A DNA stretch of 64,000 nucleotides, from assembly GCF_026914185.1 (NCBI RefSeq), contig NC_070565.1, forward strand, positions 4,588,001 through 4,652,000. Direction: 5' to 3'. This DNA is from Puccinia triticina. Taxonomy: Eukaryota; Basidiomycota; Pucciniomycetes; Pucciniales; Pucciniaceae. Of this stretch, positions 31,490 to 42,508 are shown piece after piece (positions within the stretch are counted from its first letter, which is position 1; every line of letters begins with the position of its first letter). The notes beneath the pieces were generated by a model, which was not told the origin of the DNA, did not search any database, and worked only from the letters and a program-made list of their open reading frames with translations. Both the position numbers and the translations under genes were made by a program.

Positions 31490-33910
31490 TCAGGGGTGGT
31501 GGGGATGGTCGGAAGAAGCGACGCGGATGAGGGACTCGAAGAGCGGGTTCCTGAACCTGGTGTTAGATTCGTGGTCCGTGAGCACCTGCTCGACCTCGTC
31601 GATCAGCGAGTTCCTCCAGATCTTGATGGAGAGGGCCTGTTTGGCCTTCAGCGCGGGCTGGTTGAGGCGCTGGGGCTGGTCGGCGTTCCCGGGCTGACTG
31701 GCGAGTGTAGAGGGACGAGGGTTGGCGGACTCGGAGGACTCGGAGGAGGAGGCGCGGTGGGGAAGGGAGGAGGGCGGGAGCGGGTCGTCGGAGGGCAGAA
31801 GGTTGAACGGGATGAACGGCAACGGCCCGGTCTGTCCCCCTAGCGAGCGGATAAGATACGAGGGCGGGGGCAGCGGAGCGGAAGTGGACGAGGAGGAGGG
31901 CGGGCGGGCGGGCGAGCAGGGCGGGTCGGGGGGGTCGAAGAGGGTGGGCGAGATGGGCCGATCGCGCTCCATGAGCAGCTTCTTCTGGATCCGGCTCAGC
32001 TGGTCCCCCGGTTTCTGTCTGCGCGACGAGGGCTGGGTTGAGGAGGAGGAGGGCGAGTCGGGGGAGCGGACGGTGGCGGGGGGCTCCGCCCCGCTGGGAC
32101 TCGGCTGCGTGCTGGCCGATGCGCCGGCCGGCGGCCCCCCCGTCGTAGGAGGCGTCGGCCGGGGGCCCAGGAACTTGGAGACCACCGGCTGCGGGCCACA
32201 GGTGGTGATGAGGCCGGGCACGGCCGGCTTCGGAAGCGTCGGCCGGGGAAGGCCGAGCAGCTTCTGGGACTGGGCAAACGGGTATCGGACCCCGTTAAGG
32301 CTGATGCCCGAGCGGGCTTCCCGCTTGGCCGTCGTCCTGGGCCGAGCTGGCTCCGGCTCGCCGGACGAGCGCCGGAGGGGCCGGTCCAGGCCGGGCTCGG
32401 GCTTGTTGGAAGAAGGGCCTGCGGGCTCGTCAGGGTCGAGCAGGGTGCTCATGCCGACGAGGCTGCGGAAGCTGTCGAAGTACCCGGGTCCCTGCTGGCC
32501 GGTGCTCGTCTCGCCGGATCGCCGAGACTTTGCGAAGGTGAGGCCCGGGCTGAGGAGCGAGCTGAGGAGTCCGACGGAGGCGTCGTTGGCGGCCTTCATG
32601 TTGATCAGCTGGCTGGGCCGGTTGACGTGCGAGTACTTCTTGAGTCTCCGGGCACATTCCGACTGGTCGAGACGAGCGGGACTGGGTGAGCAGGAGGGAG
32701 CTCGATGGCCGGGCTGTTGGAGGGATGGAGCGTGCGGGGAATCGGGGAGGGTGGTGGAGAAGGGGGCCTTGGAGGAGGTGGGGACGGGGGAAGAGAGGGC
32801 GGTGTTCGGGGTGGAGAGAGTCTCGGCGGGGAAGTCGGAGATGGACATGAGGGTGGGGTTGAAGGTGGCCTTGCCGTTGAGCGAGATGACCGCCTCGGTG
32901 GTGTCGATCTTGGGGGGGAGGACGACGGAGGCGGAGCTGTCGACCCGCTTGAGGCCGGTCCGACTGGTGCTGCTCCTCAGCAAGCAGTCGTTGTGGAAGA
33001 TGACCAGCGAGCTCAGCGAGCGGACCGAGTTGATCGACGAGCGTTTGGCGGAGACGGCCTGCTTTTGGGACGAGCCTGGCGAGGCCTTGCCCTTGCCCTT
33101 TGATCGCAGGCTATCACGCCTGGTCGGAGATTGTTGGTCGGGTGGCTCGGGTAGGGTTTGGAGGGGGGCCTGGTGGGCGCCGGAGTGCTGGGAGACTTCG
33201 GAGCGTGTGCTCCTGTCCTCATGGGGGCGATGGCGGCTCTTGGAGCGACCTCTTGACTCCGGTTCGGGTCTTTCGAGCGGCGTGTCTCTCTGGGGAGATG
33301 GCTCGGGCTGTGGCTCGGGCTGTGAGGTGGATGGCTCAGGCTGTGAGGTGGATGGCTCGGGCTGTGAGGTGGATGGCTCAGGCTGTGAGGTGGATGGCTG
33401 GGGCTGTGGGGTGGTTGGGGTGGGCTGAGAAGTGGATGGGCGTGGGTGGTGGTGGGGTGAGTCGGGCAGGAGGCTTGAGGGGGAGAGTGGGTTGGGTAGT
33501 TGCAGTTGGAGGTGGTCGGTGTTGGGCAGTGGTTGCTGGAGTGTGGGTGTTGTGCATCTCGTGCTTGGTTCGCTGACCCAGCTGGCTTCGTCCTGGCTGG
33601 GGGTGTGGGTGTGGCTTTGTGGCTGGTGGTGGTTGTTGCTGTCTTGGTCGTCGTCTGGGTCCGGGTCGAGTGCGCCCTTGAATGCGCCCTTGCGGGCTGT
33701 CCGTCCTGGTTTCTTCTGCTGGCTGAGTGGTGCTGGCTTGGCGAGGCTGAGGCTGGTGCTGTTTCTGGAGAGTCCGTTGGGGCGTTTCTTGTGGAGGTTG
33801 GCTTTCGATCTGCTGACGACCAGGGTGGCTTGGCTGGCTGATTTCCTCTGCTGGGCCTGGATGGTGTTCGTTGTCGCTGTCGCTGGGTTCTTGCTCGTCT
33901 TGGCGGGCAT
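31490..33910 (-). CDS. large Ser/Pro-rich, probably disordered regulatory protein
   Basis: One uninterrupted frame of about 806 residues from an ATG at 33910 (MPAKTSKNPATATTN). An in-frame ATG at 34003 could add 31 residues. Features in order: a basic Ser-rich start with SKANLHKKRPNGLSR; an acidic patch DPDPDDDQD and EASWVSEPSTRCTTPT; a tandem STSQPEP repeat; RSKSRHR; a hydrophobic island LSSLVIFHNDCLL; a Ser/Pro-rich middle; a conserved-looking island near the end, ALSIKIWRNSLIDEVEQVL. GC content is far above the flanks, as in an expressed gene. The acidic W..S and TTPT pattern faintly recalls fungal nitrogen/TOR-response regulators of the Mks1/DUF3295 kind, but that is a guess. No catalytic domain is visible. 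A large open frame on the opposite strand is a GC-rich shadow. Confidence 0.6.
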   Translation of the reverse strand: MPAKTSKNPATATTNTIQAQQRKSASQATLVVSRSKANLHKKRPNGLSRNSTSLSLAKPAPLSQQKKPGRTARKGAFKGALDPDPDDDQDSNNHHQPQSHTHTPSQDEASWVSEPSTRCTTPTLQQPLPNTDHLQLQLPNPLSPSSLLPDSPHHHPRPSTSQPTPTTPQPQPSTSQPEPSTSQPEPSTSQPEPSTSQPEPQPEPSPQRDTPLERPEPESRGRSKSRHRPHEDRSTRSEVSQHSGAHQAPLQTLPEPPDQQSPTRRDSLRSKGKGKASPGSSQKQAVSAKRSSINSVRSLSSLVIFHNDCLLRSSTSRTGLKRVDSSASVVLPPKIDTTEAVISLNGKATFNPTLMSISDFPAETLSTPNTALSSPVPTSSKAPFSTTLPDSPHAPSLQQPGHRAPSCSPSPARLDQSECARRLKKYSHVNRPSQLINMKAANDASVGLLSSLLSPGLTFAKSRRSGETSTGQQGPGYFDSFRSLVGMSTLLDPDEPAGPSSNKPEPGLDRPLRRSSGEPEPARPRTTAKREARSGISLNGVRYPFAQSQKLLGLPRPTLPKPAVPGLITTCGPQPVVSKFLGPRPTPPTTGGPPAGASASTQPSPSGAEPPATVRSPDSPSSSSTQPSSRRQKPGDQLSRIQKKLLMERDRPISPTLFDPPDPPCSPARPPSSSSTSAPLPPPSYLIRSLGGQTGPLPFIPFNLLPSDDPLPPSSLPHRASSSESSESANPRPSTLASQPGNADQPQRLNQPALKAKQALSIKIWRNSLIDEVEQVLTDHESNTRFRNPLFESLIRVASSDHPHHP

Positions 33911-34103
33911 CCTGTGCTGGCCCAGCTCGTGGTTCGTGGTCAACTGCTCCTGCCGATGGCCGCCGCCGATGGCCAGCCCCTGACCAATCGGAGCCCGCAC
34001 CATCCCACCCCACGGGGGACCCCCGCCCACCCACAACCCTAACCCACCCACAACTCCACCCCCACCCGCCCAGCCTTCTTTAATCCGAAAAACCAACCCA
34101 AGA

Positions 34104-34127
34104 ATCACCCACACACACACACACACA
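34104..34127. repeat. (CA)n microsatellite
   Basis: About 10 CA units just upstream of the 33910 gene. Confidence 0.8.
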
Positions 34128-34304
34128 CCCAAAGGTTAGTCCCATCTCATCCCCCCACTCTTCATCACCCATCCAAAGGAGGAAAACTTTACCGCATAAT
34201 ACTCGCGAGCCCTCACATCGGCAAAGAGCGTTATTACCTTAATTATTCATAGTTACTCTGATCACCACCCACTCCCCTCCCAAACACCTCCATACCAAAC
34301 AAAC

Positions 34305-34430
34305 ATGGCAGCTGCTAACCTATCCATGCCCTTGCACCTCCCACCACCCGCAGAACTCCGGACAGCACCATTCGGCCACCCAGACGCAAGCACTCCCCTC
34401 CCTATCCATCCTTCGTTTTTCCACTTTCAT
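34305..34430 (+). other. possible first coding exon (isolated)
   Basis: ATGGCAGCTGCTAACC in a good fungal context (AAACATGG) opens a frame reading MAAANLSMPLHLPPPAELR, followed by a GTAAAT donor near 34433. No continuing exon was recognised downstream, where a palindrome array lies. It may be a truncated gene or chance. Confidence 0.2.
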
Positions 34431-34688
34431 TGTAAATATGTCTCAAACTGCATGAAATCGGGTCGCCGACTGAGGTTCCAGCAACTCGGCCACCGCGGGT
34501 GTATATCTGCGGAGCAATTTATGTACCAAAAAAATAGCATCACGTGAGCTTCCGAGCTGCTGCGGCATGCACCGCACGGAAGCTATTCTGAGCGCAAAAA
34601 GCTGCCTTTCACCTCCCCTGATCATGGTCTCTTGATCATCGCGTCAAGAAGGGGAGACAAACAGTAGCCTCTCGGGTGTGTTTTCCCC

Positions 34689-34800
34689 TCAAAGGCCGGT
34701 CCATGCCGGCCATCGATAGGAGCGGGCACTCCTCTCGATGACTGGTCTATGCCGGTCATCGAGACGATTGTGTATTCCCATCGATGGCCGGGCTATGCCG
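34689..34800. repeat. small palindrome array (GGCCGGTC / CATCGA type)
   Basis: Three units read GCCGGCCATCGATAGGAG..CTCCTCTCGATGACTGG and CCGGTCATCGAGACGAT..CCATCGATGGCCGG. They are related to the arrays at 10-13 kb and 17-19 kb but diverged. Confidence 0.7.
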
Positions 34801-35880
34801 TTAGGAGTGCAAGACGTAGTGTCACGGGAGCTTAGCTCTCCAGCTCTGGCATCAGCTGAGCTCCCGAGGCTCATAGCGCATAGCCACCGGGACGGCCCTG
34901 AATTTTGTTGTTTGAGGAGCTAAATGTGGGGTGGCAGGGCAGGATACATAGCTCCCGCGGCGGAGTTTGCCTGAGAAACTTGTTGATCTCATTGCTGCCG
35001 GAGGTGGGGCCTACTCTAAACATAAAACGAAAAAGTTCAGGAGTGGTGTTAGCGCAGAGGCACGGACAGTTCCAGCAGGGCATGACTGGGGATATTGCCC
35101 ATCACAACAACTGATCAGCACGGGCATTCCTTGGTGACGGCACTCAAATGAAAACGAAAACATTTGCTGCTAAGTTCAACCATCGGCCTTAATTGAGGAG
35201 GGCAATGCATGATGAATAAACCGACAACTTCGTCGTTAACCGGAGCGCTGTTGAAGCCTCCAGACAGCAAGGCGAGTAGGATAGTTTGAGTTGGTAGAGG
35301 AGAGAACGCGCCTACGCAAATAGACAACGCAACGGGAACCGACGTGGCGCTTGGGGAGGGGGAGAAGACGAGGACTGACGAGTGGGGACCAAGGACTACG
35401 CACATTGGACCAGCAGAGGACGGCAACCAAGTGGCATTTGGCCTGATGTGACGATATCATTGGGGAGCTAAGAAGAATAACGAACTTGACTAAGCGTAGG
35501 CTCCTAGAGCGAGATGGGCGCGGCGGCTTGTTGGCAGCGACGAACCTGTTCAGATAGCTGCGAGTCAGAGGAATCTGCAAAAAACTGACTGATCAACGCT
35601 TCATGTGACCATTCGAAAAAAAAGGGGGGATTTGCTTGCCACTCTTAATTTATTAGACATTCCAGCCCGATTGTCTACACCTCACAATTGGGCCACGACT
35701 GGGTTGTCTTTCTTCGAGAACTTCCAAGCTATTGTTTAGTTTAGTTGGCCCGGCGTCAGCTCTCGCTTTTCAAGTTGTATAAGGGCTTTAACAAAGCAGT
35801 CCCAAGAGAGTCGATTCACAACCTCTACGATTTTTGCAGCGTTTCCCTCGGCTCCTGAAGACATCCGCCCAAAGAGTGAG
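34801..35880. other. intergenic, upstream of the aquaporin-like gene
   Basis: Only short overlapping frames were found. GAGCTTAGCTCTCCAGCTC and CAGCTGAGCTCCCGAGGC near 34828-34872 are short inverted motifs next to the palindrome array. No gene was recognised. Confidence 0.35.
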
Positions 35881-37243
35881 ATGCTCACCCTGATGAAATC
35901 CGCTGTGAGTAGAGCTCTTCCTCCTCTTCTTACTTCTCTCCCGCACACAACTTTACCTGATCCAAACGCTAAATCAAACCGAAAGAGCCTCGAAGGATTC
36001 GCTTCTATGGTTACCGTGTGGTTCTTTGGTGTTCTCTTAACTTCGTTATCCTCAATGTCAAATACGGACAGCTCCTTTTACGAGAGTGTATATCTTTCCA
36101 TCGCAGTCGCCATATTTGTCACATTATTGATTCGAATCATGTCAGTCATAGTACGGTTGACTCTCGAGCTCTAACAGACAAAAATGGAACTGGAACTGAC
36201 TTAATCTATCCAATCGTGCAACCAACTTGGCATCTTATTCCAGGGGTCCCCTGACTGGAGGACACGTCAGCCCGATCGTCACTATATCTTTTTGCGTGGC
36301 TGGAATTACACCACCCATCCAGGCGCTTTATTATCTATTTGCCCAAATGATTGGAGCTACTTTTGCTGGTATACTACTAGCGCTCAGTTTAGGTTCCAGG
36401 GCGAGTGAGATAGAGAATTACGGATGTTACTTCAATCCTACACCACAGTTCAATGCGCTCCATGTCTTCATATTTGAATTCATGGGGGCTATTTGCGTCA
36501 TCGCAATGATGTATGGTCAGTGAGTTTCAACATGCTCAAATCTGTGAGTTTCTTGTCCTGATGCCTCCCCGAATCGTGAAGGCTTTAATACTTCCACAAC
36601 AGGCCCCCCGGATCAATATTCTTCTCAGCAGATCACCCCAATCTTGAATAGCCTGACTCTAGCGTTGGTACCACTTCAAACCGCTCTCATCTCTGCAAAT
36701 AAGCTGATTTGTCTTTTCTGGAAACAAATCTTCACAGATTGTTTATCTTTGCAACATCTGATTTCGCCCCAGTCAAAGCATACGGAGGTACGAATGGCTT
36801 TCCTACAAGATGTTGGGCGAGCTCGGTCGCAATATTCAAATTTGAATCTAGTAAGGACCAATCAGAAATTTCTTAAAGTTAGAATAAGACACTGATATTT
36901 AAAAAAAAACAACTACAGCTGATTGGATATTTTGGCTACCAGGTCAGTAGATGCGAGACCGTTTGTACTGTTATCTTTATATACTTTCCTGATTTGCTCG
37001 GCGATACTGATTGTCTGGAAAGTCTTCATTTCCGTAACTTGGATTTATTTAGCCATGTCAGCTGCAGCCCTTAACGGTCTGGCTTATCGATTCTTGAAGC
37101 CGTGCGTAGAAGAAACTGCGACTGCCGACCTTCCGAATTTGGCGAACGATTTCATTTCTTCGAACTCGGTAGGCGTTGCAAAATCCAATGTGATCATTCA
37201 GATGGATGAAGCGGAGTGCCCCAAAGGCAGAGAAAAGTCCTGA
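35881..37243 (+). CDS. aquaporin-like channel (MIP family), possibly degenerate
   Basis: Six exons can be placed: 35881-36140, 36244-36515, 36603-about 36667, 36738-36850, 36919-36942 and 37053-37243. Landmarks: a first membrane segment (MVTVWFFGVLLTSL) and a second (SVYLSIAVAIFVTLL); then GPLTGGHVSPIVTISF, which is the first NPA loop with SPI in place of NPA; the third membrane segment (ALYYLFAQMIGATFAGILL); a fourth (FIFEFMGAICVIAMM); LFIFATSDFAP; the second loop GGTNGFPTRCWASSVAIF, again not NPA; then DWIFWLP...AALNGLAYRFLKP, the last segment. The order and Arg after the second loop fit aquaporins. Both NPA boxes are altered, as in unorthodox fungal channels. The junction of exons 3 and 4 is off by one base with every GT..AG pair I tried, so it is either mis-split here or disrupted. 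Likely role: water or small-solute transport across a membrane. Confidence 0.65.
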
Positions 37244-37498
37244 GCCAATTTATCATCTCTCCACAGTAAATTATTCTATAATCCGTCTTTTATCACTTTT
37301 CATCTCTTCCCGTTTCAAATGAGCCCTCATCCCCTCTTTCATAAGCCTTCGGCCACTCAATTGTAGCTGTGCATAAAGAACGTGGATTTTTATTCCTAGT
37401 GTCACCAAAATAGATTGGATTGTAATTTTACTCGTATTTTCACAAACATAGATTTGATTTTGAGTGTAACTTTATTCGATATGTCAAAAACAGATATT

Positions 37499-37704
37499 GG
37501 AGGACTTCCCGTCGAGTCTGGGAGCCTCCCAGATCTCAATTTACAAACCCAAATTCTTAATTTTTGACCAAAAGGAAAATGTTTTCCTAACCCTAGAGTT
37601 CATTAACTTCATGTGCACTGGTTGAGTTTTTGATAGCTGTCTTAATTTAGGATTTAGAGGGGCATCTAGAGCTCTCTAAACAACGACGGGAAGTCATCCA
37701 TTTA
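37499..37704. mobile_element. MITE of the GGAGGACTTCCCGTC family
   Basis: The left end is GGAGGACTTCCCGTCGAG, the right end CGACGGGAAGTCATCC. It is about 206 bp and lies just downstream of the aquaporin-like gene. Confidence 0.75.
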
Positions 37705-37866
37705 ATGAGGGTGACTTCATTGCTAGCATCCCGGAAATGAGGGCAAGTGTAGTGTGCCATACTTTCCGGGGATTTTCGAACCTGGCAAAGGTTGCCGCGT
37801 CACTAAACATGATGTTCTCGCAAGAATATCTTAACCCTAGCAGAAAAATAAGCCTTAGCAAATTTT

Positions 37867-38127
37867 ATGAATCCGCTTTCCAAGATCAACCCTAGGAATT
37901 TCGAGGTGCGTTTGAGCGTCTGTGGTACGCAGGATTTGGGACCGGACCCTCAAATTATGATAAATCCTGTGTTTTCATCCACTATGCATGGCACAAACAT
38001 CTACAAGTTTGTTCCTATTAGAAAAAGTGGACAAATGGCATCGCCAAAGCTCACATGTGCACGAGATCAGAAAGGCAAAGAGATGAGGTCTCTGGTGGGC
38101 CTGCAGAACAGCCACGTTTCCTTCTGA
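37867..38127 (+). other. unrecognised 86-codon frame
   Basis: It starts with ATG (MNPLSKINPRNFEVRLSVCG) and has mixed composition. No family, signal peptide or splice partners were seen. It may be chance. Confidence 0.15.
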
Positions 38128-38392
38128 GAAAACAATATATGAGCGAAGACGGAAGCAATATGAAACCCATAATCAAAACTTAAGAAAATTTTAAAATATA
38201 TGAATTGAGCAACAAATTATAACCTCATCTGTCTGAGTTGGGAGGACCAAAATATCCAATGTCATCCTGATAAAGCAACTTCTTATGACTCACAACGATC
38301 ATATGTTGAGATGGGAGAGGCCACATAAATCTGTGAACCAGCTCAAAGACAACAATCTCGAATCTTTCAAGTCTAGAGGTTATGCTGAGAAA

Positions 38393-40092
38393 TTAGTCGT
38401 CGAAAAGAAGTTTTTCGAGCTCTGCTGACCAATTTGGGAGGGCATCGGTTCGAGAAGGTCCAGAATCCCAATGGCTCGAACTTGATGTCGTATCCATGAC
38501 ATACGAGTCAAAATCTTGTTCTGCTTCCCAAGCAAAATAATTTAGCAGGCTTTCAAGCGAGGATCCATGCTGTTGGCTGGGTGAGGATTCATGCTGTTGG
38601 CTGGGCGAGGATCCATGCTGTTGGCTTGGCGGGGATCCATGCTGTTGGCTGGGTGAGGATCCATGCTGTTGGCTGGGCGGGGATCCATGCTGTTGGCTGG
38701 GTGAGGATCCATGCGGTTGGCTGGGTGAGGATCCATGCGGTTGGCTGGGTAAGGATACATGCTGTTGGCTGGAATTTTCCCCTTCATCAGGTACATGCTG
38801 TTTGCTGGAATTTTCCTCTTCATCAGGCGCTTTGCCTCTGGAAGCCTGATGCACCAAGCGAGGTAAGCCTTCCTGATCAGTTCAGTGCTCTGGGGTTCTT
38901 GATTTGTGAGTTTTGTTTTTAGAAACCAGAAAATAATGCCTCACCTCTCGTTCGTTTCCATCAGCGCTGATATCCTGAAAAGCATTAATGCGAGACTCCA
39001 GTTCTGGAAGAAACCTGCGCTTGCGCGGAACTTCGGTACCTTCATTTTTCAGTGGATAATGACGAGTAAGACTTGGAGTCCATTCAATAGGCCCATATTG
39101 TATTGAGGGATTGGGATGCTTCTCCCAAAGAATTGACATGATCTGAGCAATTTCACCAAAATTAAGTTGTTTTGCATCTCTTGAGCTTCTTTGGAGGCCG
39201 AACCAGACCATGTCTGACAAGCTTAGCCTGAATAATTGGTAATCCATGAGGTTGAGGGACATTTCTGCGGATAGAAAAATGGAGTGAGATTGAGTTTCGT
39301 CGGCCCATTGTCTGATCTCCCTTTCTATAATGCTTGAAGCTTCTTCAAAGACCATCTCAAGTCCCAGTATAATTCTTAAAAGTCGTTCACGGGCGTTAAA
39401 TGTGTATACCGCAGTGAAAGGGTGTTTGTAGTTAGTCAAGACATTTCGACGGCCCGAAGCATAATCGGCGTCTACCTCTGCAGGATGGAGAATCAAAAAG
39501 TGGCGCTTGAAAGTGGGGGAGATCAATTCCTTTTCGACTTTGACTATCCATGCTTTAATTCTTTTCGTTTCCTCCACTACATAAGTAAAACATAATAATC
39601 ATCATTATTGTGGGAACACTCCATAGACTGTAATTGGAAACTTGAGAACATCTATTTTCCTACCTGATAGATTGCAGCCACTGTGTTCGCCAATGTCGTT
39701 GGAGTGTAGGGCGTCAGACGCATGAGTTATGTCGAATATTCGAGTGCGCTCTATAAAAAGCTCCAAAATGAAGTGAGTGTTAAGAGAGTTTGAAGGTCAC
39801 TTGAAATGAGCATGCAATGGCCGTCAAGAAAGACTGGCGCATAGTTGCACAAAGACTGATGTGCAACTGTCTCAATCTTTATCACCGATTACTGTATCTA
39901 AACCCAAAGCAAGGCGAAAAAATGCGACATACCTCTACGGGCATTCTCATTTAATGCCAATGCCATTGCATGCTGTGATCCATGAACTTGACTCAGGCTG
40001 GTGTCCAGAGGTGGATATAGGAATCGATGCCTGGAGGTCATCATCGAAGTGACTCCCAGAGAGAATAATAGTGACAATAGCTTTGCCCACAT
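38393..40092 (-). CDS. secreted protein with C-terminal octapeptide repeats, candidate effector
   Basis: Four exons on the minus strand: 40092-39933, 39750-39664, 39576-38945 and 38872-38393. The introns have GTATGT, GTAGGA and GTGAGG donors and AG acceptors, and every junction keeps frame, giving about 452 residues. It starts MWAKLLSLLFSLGVTSM, a likely signal peptide. The middle (exon 3) is a charged, mainly helical domain (KAWIVKVEKELISPTFKRHF, LLRIILGLEMVFEEASSIIE, YQLFRLSLSDMVWFGLQ) of no recognised family. The last exon has about nine copies of an eight-residue unit, SPSQQHGS, encoded by a 24-bp tandem repeat. Signal peptide, novel domain and repeat tail are typical of secreted proteins of plant-associated fungi, but function is unknown. 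Copy number of the repeat is likely to vary between strains. Confidence 0.7.
38553..38764. repeat. 24-bp coding minisatellite
   Basis: The unit is close to CCATGCTGTTGGCTGGGTGA plus GGAT, repeated about nine times in phase with the codons of the last exon of the 38393-40092 gene. Unit variants (CGGT for CTGT, GGCGGGGA for GGGTGAGGA) alternate, which suggests expansion by unequal exchange. Confidence 0.88.
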
Positions 40093-40519
40093 GATTTTTG
40101 AGCCTTTGTGAGCCGTGGTTGGAGCAGGTATCCGTAATGAACGATTCAAGCTGAAAGGATCAAACACCAGGACAGTGAATCAATTACCGGAAATAATGCT
40201 TTTGAGGATTAAGCCTGCAATCATATAACATCTAGGTAGTGGGTGCAGTGAATTGTGCTTGTGATAACTTCCATTCTGTTCTCGATGGAATTTACTACGT
40301 CATATACGAATTGACAAAGTATCAAACAGACGCAGAAGTCAGCGGCTTGCTTGCTAGCCCTTGCTTCGGGCTACCAGCGGAAGCGGGGAAGTCAGTTATT
40401 CTGAGCACGGGATTCGATTTGAAAGAAGTATCATTCATGGGCGATCATACATCTGGGATTTATTCATAAAAAATGCTACATCGGAAATATCCATGCACCT
40501 GTGCAACCCTCACTTAGCA

Positions 40520-40870
40520 TAGAAAGTCCCTTGTATCAGAGGGCACAGCCTAGGCTGGTGCGAAGACCGCAAGCCTACCAGCCTCTGAAGAACGGACCTG
40601 CAAGCAATTGCGACTTGTGGGGGTGAGCACTGGTGAGCATCTAAAGAGTGTTTGGTGTGAATTTGTGCACTTCAAATTTTGGCCATATTCTCCTGCAAGG
40701 GCCTCGCGCATGCACCTTGTAAATATGTACCTTGGATTTGCCTCAAGACTTACATCTTCTGCTGCTGCAATGATTTGTTAGATCTAATCTGATCCCACCA
40801 CTCTCATTCCATGGCTCTTCAAAATTTTGGTTGCCAAGATTCCTTGGGCTGTACAACATGCATGTACAAT
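40520..40870 (+). repeat. dispersed repeat related to 9135-9460
   Basis: Shared blocks in the same order: AAGTCC(C)...CAGAGGGC, ACAGCCTRGGCTGGYGCRAAGA, TTCAAATTTTG, a GGCCYC..GCATGCMCYTTG stretch, CTGCTGCWRC and CCTYGGGCTGTRYRACATG. It is non-coding here. Confidence 0.65.
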
Positions 40871-41866
40871 TTTTCTAGTGTGTCACATCTTCTTGTAGCT
40901 TGCATGGAAAGATGTTTTCCTTGATAAAACATTTGTATATCTTATCCAAAACTGGGTCACCTCAAAGTTTGCATGCACTTGCAGGATGCTCCCAACAAGC
41001 TTCCATTGTAACCCCACCCATTTACAACAGTCACTGTGCATTGAAGCTTGTTTGAGTAAACCCTTTGAGGAAGGTTGGAGAAACACCACAAAATTCCCTC
41101 AAGTTCCTGCATATCAACTGCTTACAGCTGGTTAAAAAAACCATGGGAGTGGCAAGAATCTTTATGTGATGTAAGGAATCCAACAGGTAGTTGAGCTTGA
41201 AAGAGGTAATACACAAAGACATAATGACCAAATTGGAGTCGAGGAGAATACATTAGAAAAGTAAGTTAGTTCTTGCTGACCTCTAAACTTCCCCAGCTTG
41301 GAAATTATACTAATAGGTTTAGTCAGGGTTTAGAGACTCCCATAGATCTGATCTATTATTCTGCATAATGCATCTTTGGCCCCAAATGAATGTTGACAGA
41401 TGTAATTGAATTGCTTTTATTGCAAAGCAATTTAATGTGTGTCCACTCTAATTGTTTGTATCAAGCACAGTATTGCCTTTGAGATCTGTGCCCCAAAAAT
41501 TCATTTGGAGCCTCAGAAGCTATAGTTAACTGCAAAAAGCTACAAATTGTGGGTATGAATCAAATTCTGAGAGCAAATCCACTGCGGGTACTATCCTGCG
41601 GTGGTACCTGACATTTAGCTCCCACAAGAATAAAATGCAGGGTCACCATCTGGGGTGTTATGAGCCTTCAGAGCTCAGGAGCTCAAGTGGGGCCAAACAT
41701 AGCAACACCTGAGTTCCCCGGTAGCTGACACAACACCTCTATTTTTGGTGACATCTCACCACTCCAAATTTGCACACCCACAAACATCCACTAACTTGAT
41801 TAGGGGTACTTGGGGCTTGGTGAAAGCCAACTTAAATGTGATTTTCCACCAATCATTTTAAATCAA
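40871..41866. other. intergenic, nothing recognised
   Basis: AT-rich sequence with short frames only. Confidence 0.35.
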
Positions 41867-42508
41867 GGGGCTTGATTGTAATACCAACTCCTAAAAGTAG
41901 AGGAAGTAGAGAGGACTAGATTACAATTTCCTCCTCTCAGTTCCTTTGGGATTTGGAAGTCAAATTCAAATTGAAATTAAAAAAAAAGAATGAGAGCTCC
42001 AATCCCGCAAAAAATTGCAAAGAAAAACATAAATCTTTACTGGGGGCCCCAAAGTAAAACAAGATTTGAAATTAGTCAGAAACCCCTATTAAGAGCACAT
42101 TTTCATATTCATGGCATCATTACAGCTGCCAGGGATGGCATATGCCATGGCACCCTGGTAACTGTTGCGTGTGCGGGTACCCCCCCAAATTTCCACTAAC
42201 TCTGCACAAGCACACCCCTTTTCTGGGCTCGGATAATGCCATGAATTAGATCAAGATGAGTGCTACAGAGGGATTTCTGCCTGCTGTTAAATTTTGGCAT
42301 ACTTTGGTTGCCCCAGTCAACAGTTATGCTTTTGTCTTTTTTGCAAAATTAGATGCTTTTTTTTTGGAATGCAAATTCTGACCAAAAAATCCCCAGGGCA
42401 GTTTTTGGTCCTGGAGACTGGATTTGGAAATCAAAATCCAGTCCCATTGACTCCTGTTAATTTTGGGAGTTGGAATTTTAATTTCTGGGAGTCAATTAAT
42501 CAAGCCCC
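41867..42508. mobile_element. probable MITE (GGGGCTTGATT ends)
   Basis: The left end GGGGCTTGATTGTAAT and the right end ATTAATCAAGCCCC are inverted. Just inside, CCAACTCCTAAAA pairs with TTTTGGGAGTTGG. It is about 640 bp with no gene. The target duplication is unclear. Confidence 0.55.

Noticed and set aside
31722..33428. 568-codon open frame on the plus strand
   Set aside because: It is antisense to the 31490-33910 gene. Its composition (Gly/Arg/Glu/Ser, GC-rich) is what the complement of a Ser/Pro-rich frame gives, and the minus frame has the better start, repeats and conserved-looking islands.
34540..34870. Complete element around the 34689 array
   Set aside because: Flanking GAGCTTCCG/GGGAGCTTAG motifs are only vaguely inverted; no duplication found.
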